Assembly (NCBI GenBank): GCA_964549065.1
Contig: CAZJUC010000200.1
Span: 1 to 6,005, forward strand
Direction: 5' to 3'
From: Sva-07 sp964549065
GTDB lineage: Bacteria > Actinomycetota > Acidimicrobiia > Acidimicrobiales > Ilumatobacteraceae
Length of the DNA: 6,005 nucleotides
This document shows, one piece after another, positions 1 to 6,005 of the stretch; position 1 is the first letter of the stretch, and the number at the start of each line of letters is the position of its first letter. Both the position numbers and the translations under genes were made by a program. The notes beneath the pieces are model-generated. The model did not search any database and was not told the DNA's origin. It saw only the letters and a program-made list of their open reading frames with translations.

Positions 1-16
1 GTGGCGTCCGTGCCAC
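1..16 (-). terminator. Possible rnpB terminator hairpin, cut by the window edge
   Basis: Ten bases beyond the P1 helix of rnpB the sequence can fold as GTGGC and GCCAC arms (12-16 with 1-5) around a six-base centre. A T-run, if there is one, would lie outside the window, and the stem may continue past the edge. This could equally be a random short inverted repeat. Confidence 0.25.
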
Positions 17-25
17 GGCGGTGCG

Positions 26-405
<380 letters not shown>

Positions 406-412
406 GATGCCG

Positions 413-418
413 AGTCTA
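413..418 (-). promoter_or_regulatory. Probable -10 element of the rnpB promoter
   Basis: The minus-strand hexamer TAGACT fits the TAnnnT pattern of a primary-sigma -10 box. Initiation about seven bases downstream would fall at 405-406, exactly where the P1 helix of the RNase P RNA begins. I see no convincing -35 box at normal spacing. Agreement with the independently derived RNA 5' end is the main support. Confidence 0.45.
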
Positions 419-470
419 ACGAGTGTGCCCGACGCCCGTCGTCGCACCAGCGCATCCGAAGTGTCCGTCT

Positions 471-1388
471 TCAGCGCCGAGCAGATCGAGCTGGGTCGAG
501 GAGGCGCAGGACGTCGGCGAACCACTCGATCGAGTCCCGGTTGATCGGATCGACGACCAGTTGGACGTGGTCGGCGCCGGCGACGTCGAACTCACGGAGC
601 TGGTCGGCCAGCTCGGTCGGGTTGCCTCGCAGCGGTTGGATGTCGTCGAAGTCCGCGTAGTCGCCCATCTGCCGACCGGCGCCGCCCTCCAGTTGGATGG
701 CGAGCGCCGCGGTCGCCTCCACGTCGGCCACCGATCGTCCTGCGGCCCCGATGAGCGAATCGACACGCTCCTTCTCACGCGCGAATCCGGCTGCCGAGTT
801 GCCGTACTGGCTCCACCACATGTTCCAGGCGTCGACGTGGGGGAGCGCGATGTCGAGCATTCGCTCACCGATCGACCCGATCATCAAGGGCGGCCCGTTC
901 TCACTCGAACGGGGGTGCAACACGCAACGGTCGGCGTCGTGAAAGGTGCCGTGGAAGTCGATCTCGCCCTCTCGGAGCAGGGTGCGAATGATCGTGAACG
1001 CTTCTTCGAAACGGCTGACCCGATGGTCGAACGCGAACCCGAACGCGTCGTACTCGCGGCGGTTCCATCCGGCGCCCAGTCCGAGGATCAGGCGTCCGCC
1101 CGAGATCGCATCGACCGTTGCTGCCTGCTTTGCCAACATCGCGGGTGCATGGAAGCCCGTCGATGCGACGAGCGGCCCGATCGAGATCGATGACGTCGAT
1201 GCGGCGATTGCCGCCAGTGAGGTCCACACTTCCCATGGTCCGCGGTGGCCGACTTCGAGTTCGTACAGGAGGTGGTCTCCGAGCCACACCGAATCGAACC
1301 CGACGGCCTCGGCCGTCTGAGCCATGTTGATCAACTCCGGGAACGGGACCTCCCACTCGACTTCGGGAAGCTGTACGCCGATCCTCAC
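471..1388 (-). CDS. LLM-class F420-dependent oxidoreductase
   Basis: This is a 305-residue flavin- or F420-dependent oxidoreductase of the bacterial luciferase-like monooxygenase superfamily, a cytoplasmic TIM-barrel enzyme. The family signatures are in order: the first strand RIGVQLP (2-8), GFDSVWLGDHL (30-40), the GRLILGLGAGWNRREYDAFG segment (98-117), RFEEAFTIIRTLL (about 126-138), and PPLMIGS followed by ALPHVDAWNMW (about 166-191). Length is normal for the family. The start is GTG at 1388, matching the expected N-terminus of these barrels. The gene begins 19 bases after the ferritin-like lipoprotein gene, with only a weak purine-rich stretch before it, so co-transcription is likely. F420 rather than FMN is inferred from the resemblance to actinobacterial F420 members; the substrate cannot be read from the sequence. 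Confidence 0.9.
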   Translation of the reverse strand: MRIGVQLPEVEWEVPFPELINMAQTAEAVGFDSVWLGDHLLYELEVGHRGPWEVWTSLAAIAASTSSISIGPLVASTGFHAPAMLAKQAATVDAISGGRLILGLGAGWNRREYDAFGFAFDHRVSRFEEAFTIIRTLLREGEIDFHGTFHDADRCVLHPRSSENGPPLMIGSIGERMLDIALPHVDAWNMWWSQYGNSAAGFAREKERVDSLIGAAGRSVADVEATAALAIQLEGGAGRQMGDYADFDDIQPLRGNPTELADQLREFDVAGADHVQLVVDPINRDSIEWFADVLRLLDPARSARR

Positions 1389-1407
1389 GACCGTCGCCCG
1401 GATTCAC

Positions 1408-2238
1408 TCAGCAAGTGGGCTCGAGTTCGTTGTAGATCCAGGAGTTGAGCGACGGCGTCTGGACGATGAAGGTCTGACGGACACCGTTCTCGTCGGGTGC
1501 GCCGGCAACCAGCTCGACCTGGCCGGTCGAGCCGAAACGGTTCATGATCGAGAACTTGTAGGGCACGCCGTCGGCGTCGACCGGGGCGTCGCCGTCGCCG
1601 TCGATCAGCGGGTTCACGTAACCCTCAGCGCCGCGAGCGAGCGCGACGATGGCCGCAGAGTGGCGCGACTCGAGCTTGGCAGCAGCGAGTGTGGCCGCAG
1701 CGGCATCGGCGTCCTGCAGTTCGATCGCGAGGGTCTGGTGTGTCGCTGCTGCGATGTTCTCGAGCACGACCGCCGTGTTGATGATGTCGCGCAGAGGGTT
1801 GTCGCTGTCGAGCACGGCGGCGAGCAACGGCTCGACCGTGCGGCTCATGTACCAGGGGTTGGTGCACTCCCAGGCGACGCCGCCCACGGATTCGGTGAGT
1901 TCACCCATCTCGTCGGCGACCATCTGGTGATCCTCGATCAACCGTTCGACCAACGTGGTGAGGTCATCGTCGAGCAGGCCGGTGTCGAGGACGGCCTCGT
2001 ACACCGCAACGGCGGTGAGTTCCAACGACGACGCGGTGCGCAGGAACACGGCCTCGTCGATCGGGAAGTCCTCCAATTCTTCGATCGGTGGTGCGAACCC
2101 GATGCGGCCGGGCGCGTCGTCGCCAGTGCGACCGGCGCCACATGCGGCGAGGAATGTCGCCGCGGACACGGTCAGGCCGCCGAGCTTGAGCGCGTCGCGT
2201 CGGCCGTATCGGGACGTGGTGATCGGCTGGTCGGTCAT
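1408..2238 (-). CDS. Ferritin-like domain lipoprotein with Tat signal and extra C-terminal region
   Basis: This 276-residue protein opens with a twin-arginine signal (Arg13-Arg14, then DALKLGG and a hydrophobic stretch) ending in a lipobox-like LAAC with Cys33, so it is predicted to be a Tat-exported lipoprotein. Residues about 62-202 form a four-helix ferritin-like domain with candidate metal ligands Glu73, Glu102/His104, Glu160/His167 and an ExxH at Glu190-His193. Beyond about residue 203 lies a roughly 75-residue extension with an Asp-rich stretch (213-217) and a C-terminal Cys276 that could pair with Cys125. The extension is absent from the upstream paralogue. The ATG at 2238 overlaps the stop of that paralogue as ATGA and has AGGAG seven bases before it, which fixes the start. 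Related families are mostly uncharacterised, so iron or di-metal chemistry is inference. Confidence 0.88.
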   Translation of the reverse strand: MTDQPITTSRYGRRDALKLGGLTVSAATFLAACGAGRTGDDAPGRIGFAPPIEELEDFPIDEAVFLRTASSLELTAVAVYEAVLDTGLLDDDLTTLVERLIEDHQMVADEMGELTESVGGVAWECTNPWYMSRTVEPLLAAVLDSDNPLRDIINTAVVLENIAAATHQTLAIELQDADAAAATLAAAKLESRHSAAIVALARGAEGYVNPLIDGDGDAPVDADGVPYKFSIMNRFGSTGQVELVAGAPDENGVRQTFIVQTPSLNSWIYNELEPTC

Positions 2239-2861
2239 GACGCTGCTCCTGCGGCGAGGTCGAGGGGCTCGGCATCGGAGATGAACAGGTCGTCCAGGCT
2301 CGACGCGGAGTCGCCGAAGTGGGTGAGCACCGTGGCCATCCGCGCCTCGACCACCACGATCGACGCCGTCAGCTTGCGTGCCTCACGCGACACGTACTCG
2401 GGCAGCAGCGCCGTGTGGGTGGCCGCAGCAGTGTTCTCCAGGGCGATCGCCGCCTCGGCGAAGGCCTGCGCGTCGCTGGTGGCGAATGCCGGCTCGAGCA
2501 GCTCGAAGATCTCGTCGTTGCGAGTGTCGGCCGAGAACCCGGCACCACCGGCGATCTTGTCGGCATAGGTGACGTGGTTCTCGGCGAACACCATTGCCAA
2601 GTCGGCAGCGACATCGGTGAGCCCGGCGTCGACTGCCGTTCGGTAGAGCGCCTCGGCGGTCAGCTCGAGCTGCATCGCCTGGCGGAGCAGCACCTTGTCC
2701 TGCTCGGTCGGGCTGGTCGGTGCAGCAGAGACGGGACGAGCGATGCTGAGGGCAGCGGCGCCGGCGAGGCCGGCCGCGCCCAAGGCACCGATGAGGCCGC
2801 GCCGGGACGTGGCCGGTGCAGCGGAATCGAGATCCACGGGGGAGTGTCCTTTCGGGGTCAT
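2235..2861 (-). CDS. Tat-exported ferritin-like domain protein
   Basis: This 208-residue protein has a Tat signal (Ser19-Arg20-Arg21-Gly, then an Ala/Gly/Leu-rich core) with a likely cleavage site after VSA at residues 44-46, so the mature protein should be soluble outside the membrane. The remainder is a four-helix ferritin-like bundle. Its motifs match the downstream gene: LELTAEALY (65-73), ENH (94-96), LENTAAATH (141-149) and VEAR (171-174). The ExxH of the paralogue's fourth helix is ExxM here (Glu172, Met175). I chose ATG at 2861 because GGGAAGG precedes it by 11 bases and it gives a normal signal-peptide length. An in-frame ATG at 2924 would add 21 residues and start upstream of the putative promoter. 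A TAGAAT box in the 74-base gap after the kinase gene suggests separate transcription. Confidence 0.87.
   Translation of the reverse strand: MTPKGHSPVDLDSAAPATSRRGLIGALGAAGLAGAAALSIARPVSAAPTSPTEQDKVLLRQAMQLELTAEALYRTAVDAGLTDVAADLAMVFAENHVTYADKIAGGAGFSADTRNDEIFELLEPAFATSDAQAFAEAAIALENTAAATHTALLPEYVSREARKLTASIVVVEARMATVLTHFGDSASSLDDLFISDAEPLDLAAGAAS
2246..2250 (-). promoter_or_regulatory. Ribosome binding site of the ferritin-like lipoprotein gene
   Basis: AGGAG lies inside the end of the upstream ferritin-like gene, seven bases before the ATG at 2238. It supports that start and translation from a shared message. Confidence 0.7.
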
Positions 2862-2899
2862 GCGTCTGACAGCCTTCCCGCTGGGAGGGCGTCCGAGCA

Positions 2900-2905
2900 A
2901 TTCTA
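2900..2905 (-). promoter_or_regulatory. Possible -10 element for the ferritin-like gene pair
   Basis: TAGAAT on the minus strand is close to the TATAAT consensus and is an AT-rich island in very GC-rich DNA. It sits in the gap between the kinase stop and the ferritin-like start. Initiation near 2893 would give a leader of about 32 bases containing the GGGAAGG site. No good -35 box is visible at 16-18 bases. Confidence 0.4.
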
Positions 2906-2935
2906 GGGTCCGGGGTCGGGTCATCGGGTGATCGC

Positions 2936-4405
2936 TCAGAACTCGAGTGCGGAGAGATCGGGGTGCCAGCCGCCGGCACGATCGATGGCGTCGCCCCAGC
3001 GTGCACGACGCTGCGCGTGCGAGTCCGGGTCGCGTGGTTCGACGACGTGCGCTGGTCGCCAGAGTGCATCGAGATCGGCGAAGTCGGAGAACACCCCGAC
3101 GCCGAGGCCGGCCATGAACGCTGCGCCGATCGTGGTCGACTCGGCGATCGGCGCGACTTCGATTGCGCAGTTGGCGGCGTCGGCGAGCGCCTGCGCGAAG
3201 GTGGGGTTGGCGCTCATGCCGCCGTCGATGCGAACGGTGTGGATGTCGACTCCGCTGTCGATGCGCGCTGCGTCGATCAGATCGGCGCCGCGGTGGGCGA
3301 TCCCTTCGAGGACCGCGCGCACGACGTGCGGTCGTGCGGTGCCGCGAGTGATGCCGAGCAGGGTGCCGCGTGCGCCGTAGTCCCATCGTGGGGTGCCGAG
3401 GCCGAGCAGCGCAGGGACGTAGACGACGCCGTCGGTGTCGTCGCACATCGAGGCGACCTCGTGGCTCTCCTCACTGGTGGCGATCAGTCCGAGATCGTCT
3501 CGCAGCCACTCGATGTTCGTGCCCGCGGACAGCATGATCGCTTCGACGCCCCAGGTGATCTGACCGTCACGGGACCACAGCGGTACCGGGTAGGTGCCCG
3601 CACCGTGGCGGTGAGCGCCCGACGGCGTGCCGGTGTCGGTGCACAGATCGAGCATGCCGCCGGTGCCGAAGGTGATCTTGGCGCGGCCCGGTTCGACACA
3701 GCTCTGCCCGATCAGCGATGCCTGTTGGTCGCCGAGAATCGCTGCGATGGGCGCAGAGCCGGGCAGCGCGGTCGCATGACCGACGACGCCGACGGAGTCG
3801 ACGACCGTGGCAAGCATCGACTCGGGCACGCCGAAGGCTGCACAGCGATCCGTGGCCCACGCCGTGCCGTCGACCACCCGGAGACCGTTCGTGGTGGCCG
3901 ACGCGTTCGTCTGGTCGCTCACGTGGAGCACACCTTCGCTCAACGTCCACGCGATCCAGCTGTCGATCGTGCCGACGCACAGGTCACGGCCCTCGAGGCC
4001 GGGGGTGTTGGCGAGGATCCAGCCGGCCTTGGTCGACGTCTGGTTCGGCGCGATCGCCCAACCGTGCTCGATCTTGGCCATGATGCACTCGCCGACCGTG
4101 CGCAGATCCTGCCAACCGAGGCCGGGGGCGACCGGCTCGCCGGTGGTGCGATCCCAGACCAGGGTGCTCGCCCGCTGGTTGGTGATGCCCACGGCCACCA
4201 CCGGCTCGGCAGCAGCGGTGCACACGGTGCGCGCGGCATCGAGCAGTTTCGCTGCCATCTCGGCACCGTCGAACTCGACGAGCCCCTGCGCAGGCGTGTT
4301 CGGCGGGCAGGCACGGTATTCCATCGCCACGACGGCGAGGGTGTCGTCGACGAGCGACGCCCGCAGACCGGTCGTGCCGACGTCGACGACCAGGATCGTG
4401 CTCAT
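2936..4405 (-). CDS. FGGY-family carbohydrate kinase, glycerol kinase-like
   Basis: This 489-residue cytoplasmic sugar or polyol kinase aligns along its whole length with E. coli GlpK (recalled sequence). The phosphate-binding DVGTTGLRASLVD is at 8-20, GITNQRASTLVW at 73-84, WQDLRT at 98-103, TNAS at 166-169, GDQQASLIGQ with the likely catalytic base Asp226 at 225-234, FGTGG at 246-250, GLGTPRWDYGARG at 335-347, and the ATP-binding RIDGGMSAN at 392-400. Length is normal. Of the GlpK glycerol contacts, Arg83 (here Arg78) and Asp245 (Asp226) are kept, but Glu84, Tyr135 and Phe270 appear as Ala79, Asn121 and Met251. I therefore withhold the name glpK. The ATG at 4405 overlaps the preceding stop as ATGA, with GGGGAG five bases before it. 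The AGPS-like neighbour hints at a glycerol-derived or keto-triose substrate. Confidence 0.92.
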   Translation of the reverse strand: MSTILVVDVGTTGLRASLVDDTLAVVAMEYRACPPNTPAQGLVEFDGAEMAAKLLDAARTVCTAAAEPVVAVGITNQRASTLVWDRTTGEPVAPGLGWQDLRTVGECIMAKIEHGWAIAPNQTSTKAGWILANTPGLEGRDLCVGTIDSWIAWTLSEGVLHVSDQTNASATTNGLRVVDGTAWATDRCAAFGVPESMLATVVDSVGVVGHATALPGSAPIAAILGDQQASLIGQSCVEPGRAKITFGTGGMLDLCTDTGTPSGAHRHGAGTYPVPLWSRDGQITWGVEAIMLSAGTNIEWLRDDLGLIATSEESHEVASMCDDTDGVVYVPALLGLGTPRWDYGARGTLLGITRGTARPHVVRAVLEGIAHRGADLIDAARIDSGVDIHTVRIDGGMSANPTFAQALADAANCAIEVAPIAESTTIGAAFMAGLGVGVFSDFADLDALWRPAHVVEPRDPDSHAQRRARWGDAIDRAGGWHPDLSALEF

Positions 4406-4845
4406 CGCTGCTCCCCACGACCACCGCGCTGACTGGACGGCACGAAGCCACGCGCCTGGAGTTGGCTCCCGAGAAGGCCCCCGGCGAGTCCCGCGAGGAT
4501 CACCAGCGACAACGTGAAGAAGACGCCGAACCAGTTGACGCTCTCGCCCCGAATCAGTCTGACGGCGATGAACACGCTCTGGGCGCCGAGGTAGGCGACC
4601 ATCGTGGTCACCACGCCGTGTGACATCGGGGTGCCCCGTCGCTGCACCCACGCGGCGCAGCCGCCACCGAGCACGAAGCCGAACATGGCACCGAAGAAGA
4701 ACACGGCGTTCAGTCCGGACGAGTCCGAGTCGAGGAACGCTGCAACGAGGGTGAGGGGCACCGCGAGGATCAGGCAGACGCCGATGCCCGCACGGATCGC
4801 GTCGAGGTCCCAGCGGCTCGGGCCGGACGGGGCGTTCACGGCCAC
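4402..4845 (-). CDS. Small four-helix integral membrane protein of unknown function
   Basis: I do not recognise a characterised family. The 147-residue product has four hydrophobic segments at about residues 17-37, 45-67, 77-97 and 105-127, and a short Arg/Gly/Gln-rich tail. Gly and small residues are frequent in helices 2 and 4 (GGGCAA, GGLLGS), typical of tightly packed helices. No catalytic motif is evident. Its frame overlaps both neighbours: its start lies within the last codons of the FAD oxidase gene, and its stop forms an ATGA overlap with the kinase start. Two GTG starts are possible. The one at 4845 has GGTGA six bases upstream. The one at 4839 would create a GTGA overlap with the oxidase stop, echoing the downstream junction. 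Context suggests an accessory or membrane-partner role with the oxidase and kinase, perhaps transport or anchoring, but that is inference. Confidence 0.8.
   Translation of the reverse strand: MAVNAPSGPSRWDLDAIRAGIGVCLILAVPLTLVAAFLDSDSSGLNAVFFFGAMFGFVLGGGCAAWVQRRGTPMSHGVVTTMVAYLGAQSVFIAVRLIRGESVNWFGVFFTLSLVILAGLAGGLLGSQLQARGFVPSSQRGGRGEQR
4411..4416 (-). promoter_or_regulatory. Ribosome binding site of the FGGY kinase gene
   Basis: GGGGAG lies five bases before the ATG at 4405, inside the coding end of the membrane protein gene. It decides the kinase start against a much longer in-frame extension upstream that lacks kinase character. Confidence 0.7.
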
Positions 4846-6005
4846 GAGACGTCACCGAACGGTGTGGGCAGGCCGAGCTTGCCGGGATTCAAGATGCCGT
4901 TGGGGTCGAGTGCCGACTTGACGGCGATCAGCACCTGGTGGCCCGCTCCGAGCGCTTCGTGCATGAAGCGGCCCCGGTTCAGGCCCACGCCGTGATGGTG
5001 TGACAGGTTGCCACCGCCCGCCAGGACTGCGCGCTGACCCGCATCCCACATCGCGACGTAGGTCGACTCGATCTCCTCGGGCGGTGGCGTTGCCGCGAAC
5101 GTGAAGTAGAGGCAGGCGCCGTCGGCATAGCTGTGCGAGAGGTGGCAGGTGGCGGCCCTGGTGTGCGGCACGCCCATCAGCGCCGCTCGCACGTCGTCGA
5201 ACAGTTCGACGAGACGTGACCACGGCGCCGCGATCTCCATCGTGTCGACCACGAAACCCTTGCGGGTGAGGCCCTGCAGCGCAGAGGTGTCGTTGCGGTG
5301 GCCCATCCACGCATCGACGAGCGCCGGGCCTCTCGGTACGGCGTCGTGGAGGGTGCAGCAGTGGTCGATGATCGTCATCGTTGCGTCGACGAGATCGACG
5401 TGGCCCTCGTCGAGCACGAGCAGCATGCACTGTGTGCCGTCGCCACCCTGCCCGCGTTGTGATTCGGTGGCGTCGTAGAGCCGCAGCACCGCCGGCGTGG
5501 CGCCGGCTTGGAGGATGCAACGGCAGGCCGCGATGCCGTCCGCGAACGACTCGAAGGCGTAGGCGGCGCGACGTTCGTGGGTGGGGACCGGGTGGGTGCG
5601 CAGCCACACCCTGGTGATCACCGCCAACGTACCCTCCGAGCCCACGAGGAGCTGGGTGAGGTCGGGTCCGGCAGCCGCGGCTGGGGCGCCACCCGTGCGG
5701 ATCACCGTGCCGTCGGCGAGCACCGCTTCGAGGCCGACGACCATGTCCTCGATCTTGCCGTACCGGGTCGAGTACTGGCCGGCACCGCGCGACGCGACCC
5801 ACCCGCCGACGGTGGCCAGCTCGAAGCTCTGCGGGAAGTGACCGACGGACATGCCGTGGGCGGCTCGCAACTCGTCTTCGAGGTCGGGGCCGAACGTCCC
5901 CGGCAGGACCTCGACGATGCCCGACACCGCGTCGACGCTCACGATGCCGCTCAGCCCAGTGGCATCGAGGACCACCCCACCGAACACCGGTGCGGCCGCG
6001 CCGCA
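4836..6005 (-). CDS. FAD-binding oxidase, alkyl-dihydroxyacetonephosphate synthase-like (5' end beyond window)
   Basis: This is the C-terminal 389 residues of a vanillyl-alcohol-oxidase-type flavoprotein; the frame stays open to the window edge, so the start and first part of the FAD domain are missing. The visible order matches eukaryotic AGPS (recalled sequence): HFPQSFELATVGGW (5840-5799), YGKIEDMVVG (5769-5740), the FAD-binding GPDLTQLLVGSEGTLAVIT (5669-5613), IAAPW (5234-5220), YADGACLYF (5129-5103), the HHHGVG loop (5000-4983), and a DPNGILNPGKLG end (4907-4872). AGPS exchanges the acyl chain of acyl-DHAP for a fatty alcohol, forming the ether bond; the His triplet and the Tyr of ACLY are active-site signatures and are kept. 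The residue aligning with AGPS Arg515 seems to be Leu, so true AGPS activity is uncertain. An oxidase or dehydrogenase acting on another hydroxy compound is the alternative. Confidence 0.9.
   Translation of the reverse strand, partial: CGAAAPVFGGVVLDATGLSGIVSVDAVSGIVEVLPGTFGPDLEDELRAAHGMSVGHFPQSFELATVGGWVASRGAGQYSTRYGKIEDMVVGLEAVLADGTVIRTGGAPAAAAGPDLTQLLVGSEGTLAVITRVWLRTHPVPTHERRAAYAFESFADGIAACRCILQAGATPAVLRLYDATESQRGQGGDGTQCMLLVLDEGHVDLVDATMTIIDHCCTLHDAVPRGPALVDAWMGHRNDTSALQGLTRKGFVVDTMEIAAPWSRLVELFDDVRAALMGVPHTRAATCHLSHSYADGACLYFTFAATPPPEEIESTYVAMWDAGQRAVLAGGGNLSHHHGVGLNRGRFMHEALGAGHQVLIAVKSALDPNGILNPGKLGLPTPFGDVSWP

Noticed and set aside
421..470. Possible terminator between the LLM gene and rnpB
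   Set aside because: Only a three-to-four pair GACG/CGTC arm can be drawn with no T-run, so there is no supportable terminator here.
423..1193. Plus-strand open frame of 256 codons
   Set aside because: It is the antisense shadow of the LLM oxidoreductase, whose family motifs are all on the minus strand.
1324..2568. Plus-strand open frame of 414 codons
   Set aside because: It lies antisense to both ferritin-like genes and crosses their boundaries. Its composition is typical of codon-shadow frames and no motif was seen.
2862..3446. Upstream extension of the first ferritin-like frame
   Set aside because: It runs through the kinase gene in the wrong frame and is Arg/His-rich. The Tat signal and ribosome site place the start at 2861.
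2963..4432. Plus-strand open frame of 489 codons mirroring the kinase gene
   Set aside because: Long antisense frames are common opposite GC-rich genes. The minus-strand product has full FGGY kinase motifs and a good ribosome site, and the plus-strand product has no recognisable domain.
4406..4855. 150-codon N-terminal extension of the kinase frame
   Set aside because: It overlaps the membrane protein gene in another frame, reads as low-complexity Arg-rich sequence, and the phosphate-binding motif begins immediately after the ATG at 4405.

Overview
The window is GC-rich, about two-thirds G+C by eye, and densely packed. Every recognisable gene lies on the minus strand. Tat-type signal sequences, an F420-type luciferase-like oxidoreductase and the form of the RNase P RNA together suggest a member of the Actinomycetota, possibly an Acidimicrobiia-like lineage. 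That placement is inference; nothing here fixes the species.

Read in the direction of transcription (high to low coordinates), the window opens inside an FAD-binding oxidase of the alkyl-dihydroxyacetonephosphate synthase (AGPS) family, cut by the right edge (4836-6005). A small four-helix membrane protein (4402-4845) and an FGGY kinase related to glycerol kinase (2936-4405) follow. These three genes overlap by a few bases at each junction and almost certainly form one translationally coupled unit. The oxidase retains the AGPS His-His-His and Tyr signatures. The kinase has the glycerol-kinase fold motifs but has lost three of the residues that contact glycerol in E. coli GlpK, so its substrate is open. 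The set looks like a small pathway on a glycerol-like or ether-lipid-like compound.

After a 74-base gap carrying a promoter-like TAGAAT come two paralogous Tat-exported ferritin-like proteins (2235-2861 and 1408-2238) joined by an ATGA overlap. The first appears soluble, the second appears to be a lipoprotein with an extra C-terminal domain. An LLM-class F420-dependent oxidoreductase (471-1388) follows 19 bases later and is probably co-transcribed.

The last 400 bases hold the RNase P RNA gene rnpB (about 26-405). Its conserved regions and P1 helix are clear. It seems to lack helix P18, has a palindromic P19-like hairpin, and carries an additional hairpin in the P16/P17 domain. I see no mobile element, CRISPR array, tRNA or rRNA. 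The most unusual items are the GlpK-like kinase with a rebuilt pocket beside an AGPS-like oxidase, and the architecture of the RNase P RNA.
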